This document shows, piece after piece, positions 1 to 6,873 of a stretch of DNA of 9,673 nt; position 1 is the first letter of the stretch; each line of letters opens with the position of its first letter. The notes beneath the pieces are model-generated. The model was given only the letters and a program-made list of their open reading frames with translations, was not told where the DNA came from and did no database searches. This DNA is from Acidimicrobiia bacterium (GTDB lineage: Bacteria; Actinomycetota; Acidimicrobiia; Acidimicrobiales; Ilumatobacteraceae): the NCBI GenBank assembly GCA_009927565.1, contig RFMT01000420.1, positions 1 to 9,673 on the forward strand, in the 5' to 3' direction. The position numbers and the translations under genes are program-made.

Positions 1-1538
1 GAGAGTTTTTCTTTTGCAAGATCTGTGCCGTCGGCTACACAAACCATGCCGGCGTGAATGCTGCGACCGATTCCGACGCCGCCACCGTGGTGAATGCTGA
101 CCCATGTTGCACCACTCGCGGTGTTGACTAGCGCATTAAGCAGTGGCCAGTCGGCGATCGCATCTGACCCATCGAGCATCGCCTCGGTCTCGCGATAGGG
201 GGATGCAACGGAGCCTGAATCTAAGTGGTCGCGACCAATGACGATTGGTGCGCTTAGTTCTCCGTTCTTGACCATTTCATTGAAACGTAAACCAAGACGA
301 TGTCGCTCGCCATAACCGAGCCAACAAATTCGTGCGGGCAGGCCTTGAAATGCAACTCGCTCGCTTGCGAGGCGCATCCATTTGGCGAGATCTTCATTGT
401 CCGGAAACTCTTCGAGCACCGCGCGATCTGTTGCGGCGATATCGCGTGGGTCGCCCGAGAGGGCAACCCAACGGAAAGGACCTTTGCCTTCACAAAACAG
501 CGGACGAATATATGCGGGCAAAAAACCTGGGTAGTCAAAAGCGCGGTCATAGCCACCAAGTTGGGCCTCGCGACGCAATGAGTTGCCGTAGTCGAAAACT
601 TCGGCACCGGCATCTAAGAAGCCAACCATTGCACGACAGTGTGCCGCCATCGCTGCGCGCGATCGATCGATGTAGTGCTCTGGGTTAGTTGCTCGAAGTT
701 TTTCGGCGGCATCGAACGTTAAGTCGTTTGGCACGTAACTCATGGGGTCATGTGCGCTTGTCTGATCAGTGACGATGTCGACAGCAAAACCTTGCGCCAA
801 CAATTTTGGAAACATATCGGCAGCATTGCCAACGACACCAACAGAAAGTTTCTTGCGCGCTTTTTTGGCGGCTTCACATCGAGCAACCGCATCTTCGAGC
901 GAGTCGGCGACTTCGTCGAGGTAGCGCGTCTCAACACGCCTTTGTACACGAGTTGGGTCGACATCAATGCACAGCGCAACGCCGTCGTTCATTGTTATCG
1001 CAAGCGGTTGTGCGCCACCCATACCGCCTAGACCCGCAGTAAGAGTAATCGTGCCCGCGAGTGTGCCCTTGAATTTTCTACGCGCGATTTCGGCGAAACA
1101 CTCATAGGTGCCTTGCAAGATGCCCTGCGTGCCGATGTAGATCCATGAACCAGCCGTCATCTGGCCGTACATAGTGAGTCCGAGATTTTCGAGCCGCCTG
1201 AATTCGTCCCATGTGGCCCAATCACCGACGAGATTCGAATTTGCCAAAAGTACGCGTGGCGCCCATTCATGCGTGCGAAATACGCCGACTGGTTTGCCCG
1301 ATTGCACCAACATTGTTTCGTCGGGCTTCATGGTTTGCATCGTGCGCATCATCGCATCAAACGCATTCCAACTGCGTGCTGCGCGACCTGTGCCACCGTA
1401 GACAACAAGATCGTCGGGGCGTTCTGCAACTTCAGGGTCTAAGTTGTTTTGCAACATTCGATATGGCGCTTCAATTTGCCAATTCGCGCAATGCAAATGC
1501 GTGCCGCGCGGCGACCTAACGACTCTCGGACCAGACAT
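1..1538 (-). CDS. hutU: Urocanate hydratase (urocanase), 3' end beyond the window
   Basis: Converts urocanate to imidazolone propionate, the second step of histidine degradation (cytosolic, NAD+ as electrophilic cofactor). The minus-strand frame stays open from ATG 1538 to the left edge, giving 512 codons. The family is about 550-560 residues, so only some 40 C-terminal residues are missing. Visible family signatures are LVVYGGTGRAARSWN (about 44-58), LLVQSGKPVGVF-type (77-88), MYGQMTAGSWIYIG (123-136), a Gly-rich GLGGMGGAQP segment (169-178), VTDQTSAHDP, QGLPARICW with the catalytic-type Cys405 (codon 324-326), IGRDHLDSGSVASPYRETEAM, and WVSIHHGGGVGIG. It follows hutD after a 39-nt gap with only a weak GGCGAG-like ribosome site. 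No frameshift or lesion is visible. Family assignment is essentially certain. A thiourocanate-type substrate cannot be excluded from sequence alone, but the motifs are canonical. Confidence 0.97.
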   Translation of the reverse strand, partial: MSGPRVVRSPRGTHLHCANWQIEAPYRMLQNNLDPEVAERPDDLVVYGGTGRAARSWNAFDAMMRTMQTMKPDETMLVQSGKPVGVFRTHEWAPRVLLANSNLVGDWATWDEFRRLENLGLTMYGQMTAGSWIYIGTQGILQGTYECFAEIARRKFKGTLAGTITLTAGLGGMGGAQPLAITMNDGVALCIDVDPTRVQRRVETRYLDEVADSLEDAVARCEAAKKARKKLSVGVVGNAADMFPKLLAQGFAVDIVTDQTSAHDPMSYVPNDLTFDAAEKLRATNPEHYIDRSRAAMAAHCRAMVGFLDAGAEVFDYGNSLRREAQLGGYDRAFDYPGFLPAYIRPLFCEGKGPFRWVALSGDPRDIAATDRAVLEEFPDNEDLAKWMRLASERVAFQGLPARICWLGYGERHRLGLRFNEMVKNGELSAPIVIGRDHLDSGSVASPYRETEAMLDGSDAIADWPLLNALVNTASGATWVSIHHGGGVGIGRSIHAGMVCVADGTDLAKEKL

Positions 1539-1577
1539 AGTTACATTCTCGCCGAAAACTTCAAGTATCAGCAACTG

Positions 1578-2120
1578 TTAGAGCGACTTGTTGAGTGTGA
1601 TGTGGGCGAGGGCACCATTATTTAGGTGAATTTTGCAGTTACTTGCATCGAGATAAGCGTCTTGATGTTGCATAACAATCAAATTGTCGTCGACAGTTAT
1701 TTCGGCTGTTTGAGAAACTGCAACAAGCATTTCGCACTTTGCTAATGGGCCAGGGTTTTCAACGAACGTCATTTTTCCGGATGCTTTGCCTCGCATGGTC
1801 ATCAAATTGAGATCCACGATTGGTCCATTGACGAGTTTTGCTGTTGTCGGTATATCACCCTCGAATTCGGCGACTTCGCCTGGTCGGCAGATCACTGTTT
1901 TGCCACCGACGTTTAAAACCATTTCACCACCCGAAATGATTAGTAGTTGTCGATGAATATTTTCGAAGTGTGAGAAGTCGCAGTCTTCGACTACGGGCGC
2001 AATCGCGACCCGCCACGTCCATCCGGCAACCCCAGGTGTTTGGCTCGCAATCTCATAGCTAGTGCCGCGACCATTGGGCCACGGTGCTTGAAAGTGATCA
2101 GCAAATTTTTGTAAGGGCAT
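1578..2120 (-). CDS. hutD: HutD family cupin protein
   Basis: This 180-residue protein matches the HutD/Ves bicupin family: WPNGRGTSYEIA (14-25), WRVAIAPV (36-43), FSHFENIHRQLLIISGGEM (49-67), and the FEGD..TTAKLVNGPIVDLNLMTMR stretch (86-110) that is the most diagnostic part. It has no catalytic motif. In Pseudomonas, HutD limits over-induction of the hut genes, and a ligand-binding role for a pathway intermediate has been proposed. It lies 9 nt after the PLP-enzyme gene and 39 nt before hutU on the same strand, which supports a histidine-catabolism role. There is no Shine-Dalgarno before ATG 2120. A TAGTTT hexamer (2127-2132, minus strand) sits 6 nt before the ATG and overlaps the upstream stop codon, so translation may be coupled or leaderless. 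The family call is firm; the exact function is inferred. Confidence 0.9.
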   Translation of the reverse strand: MPLQKFADHFQAPWPNGRGTSYEIASQTPGVAGWTWRVAIAPVVEDCDFSHFENIHRQLLIISGGEMVLNVGGKTVICRPGEVAEFEGDIPTTAKLVNGPIVDLNLMTMRGKASGKMTFVENPGPLAKCEMLVAVSQTAEITVDDNLIVMQHQDAYLDASNCKIHLNNGALAHITLNKSL

Positions 2121-2129
2121 AAAGCAAAA

Positions 2130-3119
2130 CTAGTGGTTGGCAAATATCGAAGGTAAACCACCAGTATGTATAAAAACAACATTCGCGTCAGACCCGAATT
2201 CGTTTTTTGCATCGAGGCCGAGCAAGCCTGAAAAACCTTTTGCGCTGTAAACGGCGTCGAGAACCCAAGCACCGCGATGTGCTGCCCACTTGGCAGCGTC
2301 AGTTGCTGCTTGAGTCGCAACTGCGTAGTCGCTGCCCATGTAGTTCGGGTCGATTGATACGTCTTCAGTGGTTGCGCGAGATGTCTCGTTGAGCAAGTTC
2401 AAAGTTTCGTTCGCTAGATCTGTGATGCTGCGTGAACTCAGCGCCGTGCCTTTGGCGACACCAATGCCAATAATTTTCGGCAAACGCTTGAGTGGATCAC
2501 GCGCACGCGCCCGAACAAGACCCGCGACCAGACCTGCGTGTGTACCGCCGCTTGACGTCGTGAAAACAATTGCATCAGGGTTGAAATTTTGTGTTGAGCA
2601 CTGCTCGATGATTTCGTCAAAGGCGAACGCGTATCCGATTGCGCCGACCGCAGTGCTTCCCCCAATCGGAATTGAGTGAGGCTTTTCGCCACGGTCAACA
2701 AGTTGTCGGGTCAGTCGCGCGCGAAACTCTTCGAGGCCCGCCCAGTCTGTGTCAGCAAGACCGGTGTGGTGCAGTGTCGCGCCAAATATTTGCGACAACA
2801 ATTGATTGCCTTCAAGACGGCCTGGCTTATTGCCTGAGAGAACCAAGTGTGTTGGCAAGCCGAGCCTTGCACCTGCCGCGGCAGTCATGCGACAGTGGTT
2901 TGATTGTGCTGCGCCAACAGTGACCAGTGATTTCGCGCCATTTTGAATTGCGTCGCCGCAAAGAAATTCGAGTTTGCGTGCTTTGTTGCCGCCGACGCCA
3001 AGCCCCGTGAGGTCGTCGCGCTTGAACCACAATCTTGAGCCGCTTGCAAGCCTGCCACCGTCTTCGAGCGGCGTGGGCAAAGTCGCGAGAGTAACGCGAC
3101 TTATTTTTTGTTGCGCCAT
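2130..3119 (-). CDS. PLP-dependent D-cysteine desulfhydrase-like enzyme (ACC deaminase family)
   Basis: A 329-residue fold-type II PLP enzyme, the usual length for D-cysteine desulfhydrase (about 328) and ACC deaminase (about 338). Motifs: FKRDDLTGLGVGGNKARKLEFL with PLP lysine K46, AAQSNHCRMTAA (71-81, the SNH motif), TSSGGTHAGLVAGL phosphate-cup loop (188-201), catalytic-type Tyr291 in AVYSAKGFSGL, and the C-terminal HTGGLPSIF. The two residues that separate ACC deaminase (Glu, Leu) from D-cysteine desulfhydrase (Ser/Thr, Thr) are here Ser292 and Thr319, with the correct 27-residue spacing, so desulfhydrase is favoured: D-cysteine to pyruvate, sulfide and ammonia. L-cysteate sulfo-lyase is an alternative. 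I chose ATG 3119 because AGAAGG lies 6 nt upstream and the protein then begins as family members do; an upstream ATG at 3203 would add 28 unrelated residues. It overlaps the preceding hydrolase gene by 19 nt. Confidence 0.88.
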   Translation of the reverse strand: MAQQKISRVTLATLPTPLEDGGRLASGSRLWFKRDDLTGLGVGGNKARKLEFLCGDAIQNGAKSLVTVGAAQSNHCRMTAAAGARLGLPTHLVLSGNKPGRLEGNQLLSQIFGATLHHTGLADTDWAGLEEFRARLTRQLVDRGEKPHSIPIGGSTAVGAIGYAFAFDEIIEQCSTQNFNPDAIVFTTSSGGTHAGLVAGLVRARARDPLKRLPKIIGIGVAKGTALSSRSITDLANETLNLLNETSRATTEDVSIDPNYMGSDYAVATQAATDAAKWAAHRGAWVLDAVYSAKGFSGLLGLDAKNEFGSDANVVFIHTGGLPSIFANH

Positions 3120-4582
3120 GTGACGCCTTCTGGCCAACGACCCACGCCACCATCCTGTAGAAGCATTCCGCTGAGTGTGCGTTCGGTGTGATGCGATCGC
3201 CAAAGCAACATCTCTTGAGCGAGAACCAACACACGCTCGGGTTCGTCAAAGGTTGTGCGCCATGTTGGGTCTAGTGCTAAATCAAAAGCCAGCCAACTGC
3301 CATCACCGAACTGCACATAAGCCGCGTCTTTAGTGCGTCGCACTGTCAAATGTTGGCGCTCGAGGCGGCGATCGCGTGGCCAATTGTGGGCGGCACCTTC
3401 GGCCGAATTGTCTATATATATGTGTCGCCAGTCGTATTCGTAAGTTGCCGCAGTTCGCCAGCGCTCGGGTCTCTTGCCGCACAAGAAGTCGGTCATTGGC
3501 TGACCGTCGCACTGCAGTGGCACGGGCACTCCGATGGCCTCGGCGATAGTCGGCATGATGTCGACGTTCTCAGTGAAATCGTTGATCGTCGTGCCGTGAG
3601 TTTGTGGATTTGAAGGGTCGCGAACAATGCCGATGATGTGATAGCTGACGTCGAAGTAACCGAGTTTCTCTTTTAGTCCGTGATCGCCGAGTTGATCGCC
3701 GTGGTCGGCGGTGATGATGATCAAGGTGTTTTGCCATTCGCCACGTTCGCGAAGTTTTTCGAATATGCGACCCATGTGATGGTCAACTTCGCCGATCATG
3801 CCGTAATACTGCGCACGCATTTTGCGCAACCCAACTTCGGTCTTTGGCGCGGCTGTGCCCTCGATGTTCATTGCAGCCTCGTGAAATGGATGGCGAGTTT
3901 CACTGGCTTTAATTGGCAGATCAATTTCATCCAGAGAGTACTGATTCGACCATTTGCCGGCTGCGGTGTATGGAGGGTGCGGTCGTAGATAACTGAGATG
4001 AGTGAACCAAGGTTTGTTTGTCTCCTGACTATCGAGCCATTTAAAAAATTCGTCAGTTAAAAACGTTGAAATGCTCAAGTCTTCGTGACGATCTGGCTCC
4101 GTAGCGAGTGCTTGGATGTAGTCACCTTTTAAGTCGAATCCGTTTTGTTTTAAATGCTCCAGCCATGGCGGATAGGGCTCAGACAAATTCAATATGCGAT
4201 TGAATCCCGGCAAAACTTCTTGGTACGTCGAAAGTCGGTTGTCTGCGGCTGAAGTAGTTGTGCGCGGGTCGACACCTTGGTCGGTGTAGCCAAAAATTGT
4301 CGGCTGATAACCCGCACGCAAAGCCATGCGAGCAACATTGTCGAAGCGATCGTCGAGCGGTGTGCCATTAGCAACCACTCGGTGGTTCATTTGATATGTA
4401 CCCGTGTACAAACTTGCTCTACCCGGTGAACAAGGTGCCGCTTGGCTGAAATGATTGGCAAGTCGAACACCATTTCGCGCGAGTTCGTCGAGGTTCGGCG
4501 TGCGAACTACTTTGTGGCCGGCCGAGGACAAACAATCGCCGCGAAACTGGTCGAGGGTAACCAGCAAAACGTTTGGCTTCAC
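3101..4582 (-). CDS. Phosphonate monoester hydrolase / sulfatase-family hydrolase
   Basis: Alkaline-phosphatase-superfamily hydrolase of the sulfatase / phosphonate monoester hydrolase (PMH) group, likely cleaving phosphonate or phosphate diesters or sulfate esters. Numbering from GTG 4582 gives 493 residues (characterised PMHs are about 510). Motifs in order: NVLLVTLDQFRGD with metal ligand Asp11; PCSPGRASLYTG with the C-X-P-X-R site (Cys51, Arg55) read by formylglycine-generating enzyme; GTYQMNHRVV; LSYLRPHPPY; ADHGDQLGDHGLKEKLGYFD with metal ligands Asp293 and His294; and a PMH-like tail with RSHHTERTLSG. No signal peptide is visible, so it is probably cytosolic. An ATG at 4711 would add 43 basic residues lacking family similarity and overlap the peptidase gene by about 100 nt. 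GTG 4582 is preferred because it follows that gene's stop by 28 nt and has TAATCT 7 nt upstream. The substrate cannot be set from sequence. Confidence 0.88.
   Translation of the reverse strand: MKPNVLLVTLDQFRGDCLSSAGHKVVRTPNLDELARNGVRLANHFSQAAPCSPGRASLYTGTYQMNHRVVANGTPLDDRFDNVARMALRAGYQPTIFGYTDQGVDPRTTTSAADNRLSTYQEVLPGFNRILNLSEPYPPWLEHLKQNGFDLKGDYIQALATEPDRHEDLSISTFLTDEFFKWLDSQETNKPWFTHLSYLRPHPPYTAAGKWSNQYSLDEIDLPIKASETRHPFHEAAMNIEGTAAPKTEVGLRKMRAQYYGMIGEVDHHMGRIFEKLRERGEWQNTLIIITADHGDQLGDHGLKEKLGYFDVSYHIIGIVRDPSNPQTHGTTINDFTENVDIMPTIAEAIGVPVPLQCDGQPMTDFLCGKRPERWRTAATYEYDWRHIYIDNSAEGAAHNWPRDRRLERQHLTVRRTKDAAYVQFGDGSWLAFDLALDPTWRTTFDEPERVLVLAQEMLLWRSHHTERTLSGMLLQDGGVGRWPEGVTWRNKK
3126..3131 (-). 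promoter_or_regulatory. Shine-Dalgarno that fixes the PLP-enzyme start
   Basis: AGAAGG on the minus strand, 6 nt before ATG 3119, inside the last codons of the upstream hydrolase gene. It decides between ATG 3119 and the more distal ATG 3203. It is one of only two clear Shine-Dalgarno sites I see in this window. Confidence 0.6.
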
Positions 4583-4589
4583 AACTCGC

Positions 4590-4595
4590 AGATTA
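4590..4595 (-). promoter_or_regulatory. Putative -10 hexamer for a leaderless hydrolase transcript
   Basis: TAATCT on the minus strand, exactly 7 nt before GTG 4582. TANNNT at this distance is the usual -10 position for actinobacterial leaderless mRNAs. I see no good -35 (TTGACA-like) at 17-18 nt further upstream. If used, it would let the hydrolase, PLP enzyme, hutD and hutU be transcribed separately from the channel and peptidase genes. Confidence 0.4.
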
Positions 4596-4610
4596 CTACT
4601 GCGATGAGAT

Positions 4611-5225
4611 TTAGTCTTGTGCTCTCGCGTCCTCACAGGCTCGGGGTGAAGCCTTAATGACTTTGTTCTTGGCCTCGATCGGCGATTTGTTGATGCCTTT
4701 ACGCCAGGCATCTAAAAACTTCCATGGCCAAATCTCACCTTGCAGAACTTTGTATTCGCTTCGAGGGCAAATTCGTGACATGCCGAGATGTGTGTGGCAC
4801 TTGGTGATGCGGGCGTTACCCGATGAACCCATAACGCCAATCCACTGACCTGGTTCGACCCGTTCGCCGCGTTTGACTTTGACGCGACCAAGGTGTGCAA
4901 AAAAATATCGAACACGGTCGTCGCCGTGAATCGTGATCGTAAGTCCGCCACGAGTGCCAGGGGCGTCAACTTCCTTTAACCACAAATCTGTTGTCTCAAC
5001 ATCGAACACAACCCCAGAGGTTGGTGCAAGTACCCGTGCATAACAGCCGTGTACATCGGTTGCGGGGTAGTTCAAATGATCTCGTGAATATGTCACCGGA
5101 ACCTTCGAAAATGGAAAAACATACTTCAGCTCGCGTTTGCCAGAAGAGTCGTCAGAAGTGGCATTGGCAACTGAAGTCATAGCGATGAAGCTCGCAATGA
5201 CTAAGACGAACAGTCGGCGAAGCAC
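4611..5225 (-). CDS. Secreted M23-family zinc metallopeptidase
   Basis: A 204-residue LytM/M23-type peptidase, the family that cleaves peptide cross-links in cell-wall peptidoglycan. Starts at GTG 5225. Residues 1-22 form a signal peptide: basic MLRR, hydrophobic LFVLVIASFIAM, and an Ala-Asn-Ala cleavage motif. The catalytic set looks complete: His50 and Asp57 in RDHLNYPATDV (first zinc ligands, the YPATD variant with wider spacing than HxxxD), His111 in YFFAHLG, and His144/His146 in CHTHLG. The GERVEPGQWIGVMGSSGNA stretch (120-138) is the typical beta-hairpin region. No LysM, SH3 or transmembrane anchor is visible, so it is a small soluble exported enzyme. It follows the MscS gene by 21 nt without a clear ribosome site. 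The pairing with an osmotic-release channel hints at an envelope-maintenance role, which is an inference. Confidence 0.88.
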   Translation of the reverse strand: MLRRLFVLVIASFIAMTSVANATSDDSSGKRELKYVFPFSKVPVTYSRDHLNYPATDVHGCYARVLAPTSGVVFDVETTDLWLKEVDAPGTRGGLTITIHGDDRVRYFFAHLGRVKVKRGERVEPGQWIGVMGSSGNARITKCHTHLGMSRICPRSEYKVLQGEIWPWKFLDAWRKGINKSPIEAKNKVIKASPRACEDARAQD

Positions 5226-5246
5226 TTAACGCTGCGTTCTTGCCGG

Positions 5247-6128
5247 CTACTTTTCTTTGGACAGAACTTCTGATGCGCGTTGCACCAGTAACTCGCGTTC
5301 GTGATCAGAAAGTGGGCGAGAAGTTCTGACATTTAATTCGACACGTTCGTTATCGCCAGCAGCTTGTATATCATCGACGAACAGAACCGTTGTGAGTCCT
5401 TTTGTGCCGGCAAGATCGCGCATTGTGTTTGAAACCGTATTGAAACTTGCACCACTAGATGAAATGTTCATCTCAAGTTTTGTGGTTACTGGTTCTTGGC
5501 TGAGGTTGCGAACACTTGATAGAGCACTATGCGGAATATGAACGGTACTCACGCCATCGCGTAAACGAGTTGTCACCATGCCGACGTGTTCGACAAAACC
5601 GTGGACCGGTTTTTGCCAGCCGAGTTCTGCTTCAATTTCATCGCCAACGCCGTAGCGATCTTCGAGCAAAACCGCGAGACCAGTTAAATAATCATTGACT
5701 CGATGTTGACCACCGACGGCGAGACCCGCGCCAAGAAAGCCGGCGCTCGACAAAAAGAAGGCGGCGTTTAGATCGAGAATATTAAAAACCGCAATAAGTG
5801 CAATGATCCATGCACCGAGGCTCACAAAGTGGTGCAACATTCGAGTTGCTGCATCAATTCGCTGACGGCGACGGTGCTCGCTACCTTCGACCGTTTCGGC
5901 ACCAACACGACGCACACTGTTGCGCCACCAGTTTGCGGCGTTAGCCGACGTGCGGTCGGCGATGCGCCTGACAGTTGCGCGCAGAATTGCGTATGAAATG
6001 CGCGTAAAAATGAAACATCCGACAACTACGAGAGTTGCGATTACTGGTCGCGTCAAAAATCTTGTGAAACCAGACGCTTCATCGGCTTGCTTTGCAGAAA
6101 ACACGATTGAAAATATTGTCGTAAACAT
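5247..6128 (-). CDS. MscS-family mechanosensitive ion channel
   Basis: A 293-residue small-conductance mechanosensitive channel of the inner membrane, which releases solutes on hypo-osmotic shock. Hydrophobic segments lie at about 27-48, 101-119 and 121-140. The last is the pore-lining TM3 with its Ala/Gly pattern, FFLSSAGFLGAGLAVGGQ, followed by HRVNDYLTGLAVLLEDRYGVGDEIEA, the hallmark of the MscS beta domain. VHIPHSAL (196-203) matches the family's IPN-S motif, with His in place of the usual Asn. A charged, Arg-rich loop (about 49-98) separates TM1 and TM2. The C-terminal alpha/beta domain reaches about residue 290, and length matches E. coli MscS (286). ATG 6128 is the first gene of the leftward row; no strong Shine-Dalgarno precedes it. 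It is divergent from the lipoprotein gene across 55 nt. Confidence 0.92.
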   Translation of the reverse strand: MFTTIFSIVFSAKQADEASGFTRFLTRPVIATLVVVGCFIFTRISYAILRATVRRIADRTSANAANWWRNSVRRVGAETVEGSEHRRRQRIDAATRMLHHFVSLGAWIIALIAVFNILDLNAAFFLSSAGFLGAGLAVGGQHRVNDYLTGLAVLLEDRYGVGDEIEAELGWQKPVHGFVEHVGMVTTRLRDGVSTVHIPHSALSSVRNLSQEPVTTKLEMNISSSGASFNTVSNTMRDLAGTKGLTTVLFVDDIQAAGDNERVELNVRTSRPLSDHERELLVQRASEVLSKEK

Positions 6129-6170
6129 CTCTGTCTAGTGTGCCTCACTTTTCTGCGGGTCACGCGCCAC

Positions 6171-6176
6171 TAAGGT
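6171..6176 (+). promoter_or_regulatory. Putative -10 hexamer of the lipoprotein gene (divergent region 6129-6183)
   Basis: TAAGGT, 7 nt before GTG 6184, fits a leaderless start. The embedded AAGG could instead act as a Shine-Dalgarno 8 nt from the GTG, so the two readings compete. No recognisable -35 lies 17-18 nt upstream. The 55-nt region must also hold the promoter for the leftward MscS gene, for which I could not pick a convincing hexamer. Confidence 0.4.
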
Positions 6177-6183
6177 TAAATGC

Positions 6184-6810
6184 GTGAAACTAGCCAGAAT
6201 TTCAGCAACATTTCTGTTTGTGGTTGTCTCGGGCTGTGGTGCGCAATCAGCGTCGCAATACCCAACTGAGACTTCCGTCGCTCCAGACGTGTCAGGGCCA
6301 GAAGTGACAGAAACTACTGCTGATGATGATGAGCCAGCAACTACGACGACTGAGACCTCGATTGAAACAACGACTACGACTACGACAACCACTACGACAA
6401 CCACGACCACCACCACTTTGCCGCCAACGACAACTACGGTCCTCGACACGTTGTGCGTGAAACTGACACAATGCCAGTTTGCAAATCTGGTTGGGGTCGA
6501 CTTTTCTAGACTGCAACTTGATTTTCAGAACTTCAGTGTGGCGAGTTTGACGGGTGCAAGTTTCGCTGGGGCGAACTTGGCGAAGTCGTTATTCATTCGG
6601 GCTGATTTGGCGAATGTAAATTTCTCAGGCGCAAATCTCACGGGTGTCGACTTTACGGCCGCGAATATGACTGGCGCCAACATGGCTGGCGCAAATTTAA
6701 CCGACGCAATTTTTTGTGACGTCGATGTAAAAACTCTTGTCGGCACAACAGAATCACAGCTTGGCAAAGTCAAAAAATTTAAATCAAAAGGCAAGATTTA
6801 CTGCCCATAA
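6184..6810 (+). CDS. Pentapeptide-repeat lipoprotein with Thr-rich stalk
   Basis: A 208-residue predicted lipoprotein of unknown specific function. GTG start. Signal peptide 1-17 ends in the lipobox VSGC, with Cys18 as the acylated residue. Residues 19-52 are polar and acidic. Residues 53-85 form a low-complexity stalk with 17 consecutive Thr (62-78), then Leu-Pro-Pro and four more Thr. Residues 98-177 are a pentapeptide repeat: Leu, Phe or Met recurs every five residues at 102, 107, 112 and so on to 177, giving 16 repeats in register (for example SGANL, TGVDF, TAANM, AGANL), enough for four coils of a right-handed beta-helix. Cys91 and Cys97 precede and Cys178 and Cys207 follow the solenoid, so disulfide capping outside the membrane is possible. 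The likely picture is a membrane-anchored, Thr-rich (possibly glycosylated) stalk presenting a beta-helix. Ligand unknown. It is transcribed away from the MscS gene. Confidence 0.85.
   Translation: MKLARISATFLFVVVSGCGAQSASQYPTETSVAPDVSGPEVTETTADDDEPATTTTETSIETTTTTTTTTTTTTTTTTLPPTTTTVLDTLCVKLTQCQFANLVGVDFSRLQLDFQNFSVASLTGASFAGANLAKSLFIRADLANVNFSGANLTGVDFTAANMTGANMAGANLTDAIFCDVDVKTLVGTTESQLGKVKKFKSKGKIYCP
6340..6438 (+). repeat. ACN-triplet low-complexity tract encoding the Thr-rich stalk
   Basis: Near-continuous ACN codons (mixed ACA, ACC, ACG, ACT), with an uninterrupted run of 17 at 6367-6417. Mixed third positions show it is not a pure microsatellite, but the triplet periodicity could still permit in-frame length change. 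On the opposite strand it reads as a poly-Val frame, which is an artefact. Confidence 0.85.
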
Positions 6811-6873
6811 AGGTCGGTCGTGCGTCGGTATTGATTCGATTTCGTGCGATTAAAAGAGAGCTCGCTAATTGGG

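Noticed and set aside
254..1519. Several open frames of 75-119 codons on both strands within 254-1519
   Set aside because: All lie inside the continuous urocanase frame, which carries unmistakable family motifs throughout. They are compositional shadows.
3120..3203. N-terminal extension of the PLP enzyme back to ATG 3203
   Set aside because: The added 28 residues resemble an out-of-frame reading of the hydrolase C-terminus, and ATG 3119 has a well-spaced AGAAGG.
4583..4711. N-terminal extension of the hydrolase back to ATG 4711
   Set aside because: The extra 43 residues are Arg/Lys/Ser-rich with no family similarity and overlap the peptidase gene by about 100 nt. GTG 4582 directly precedes the conserved KPNVLLVTLDQ start of the fold.
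6135..6449. Minus-strand frame with a long poly-valine run
   Set aside because: It is the complement of the ACN threonine tract in the lipoprotein gene. The lipoprotein frame has a lipobox and regular pentapeptides, whereas this frame has no protein-like features beyond the repeat.
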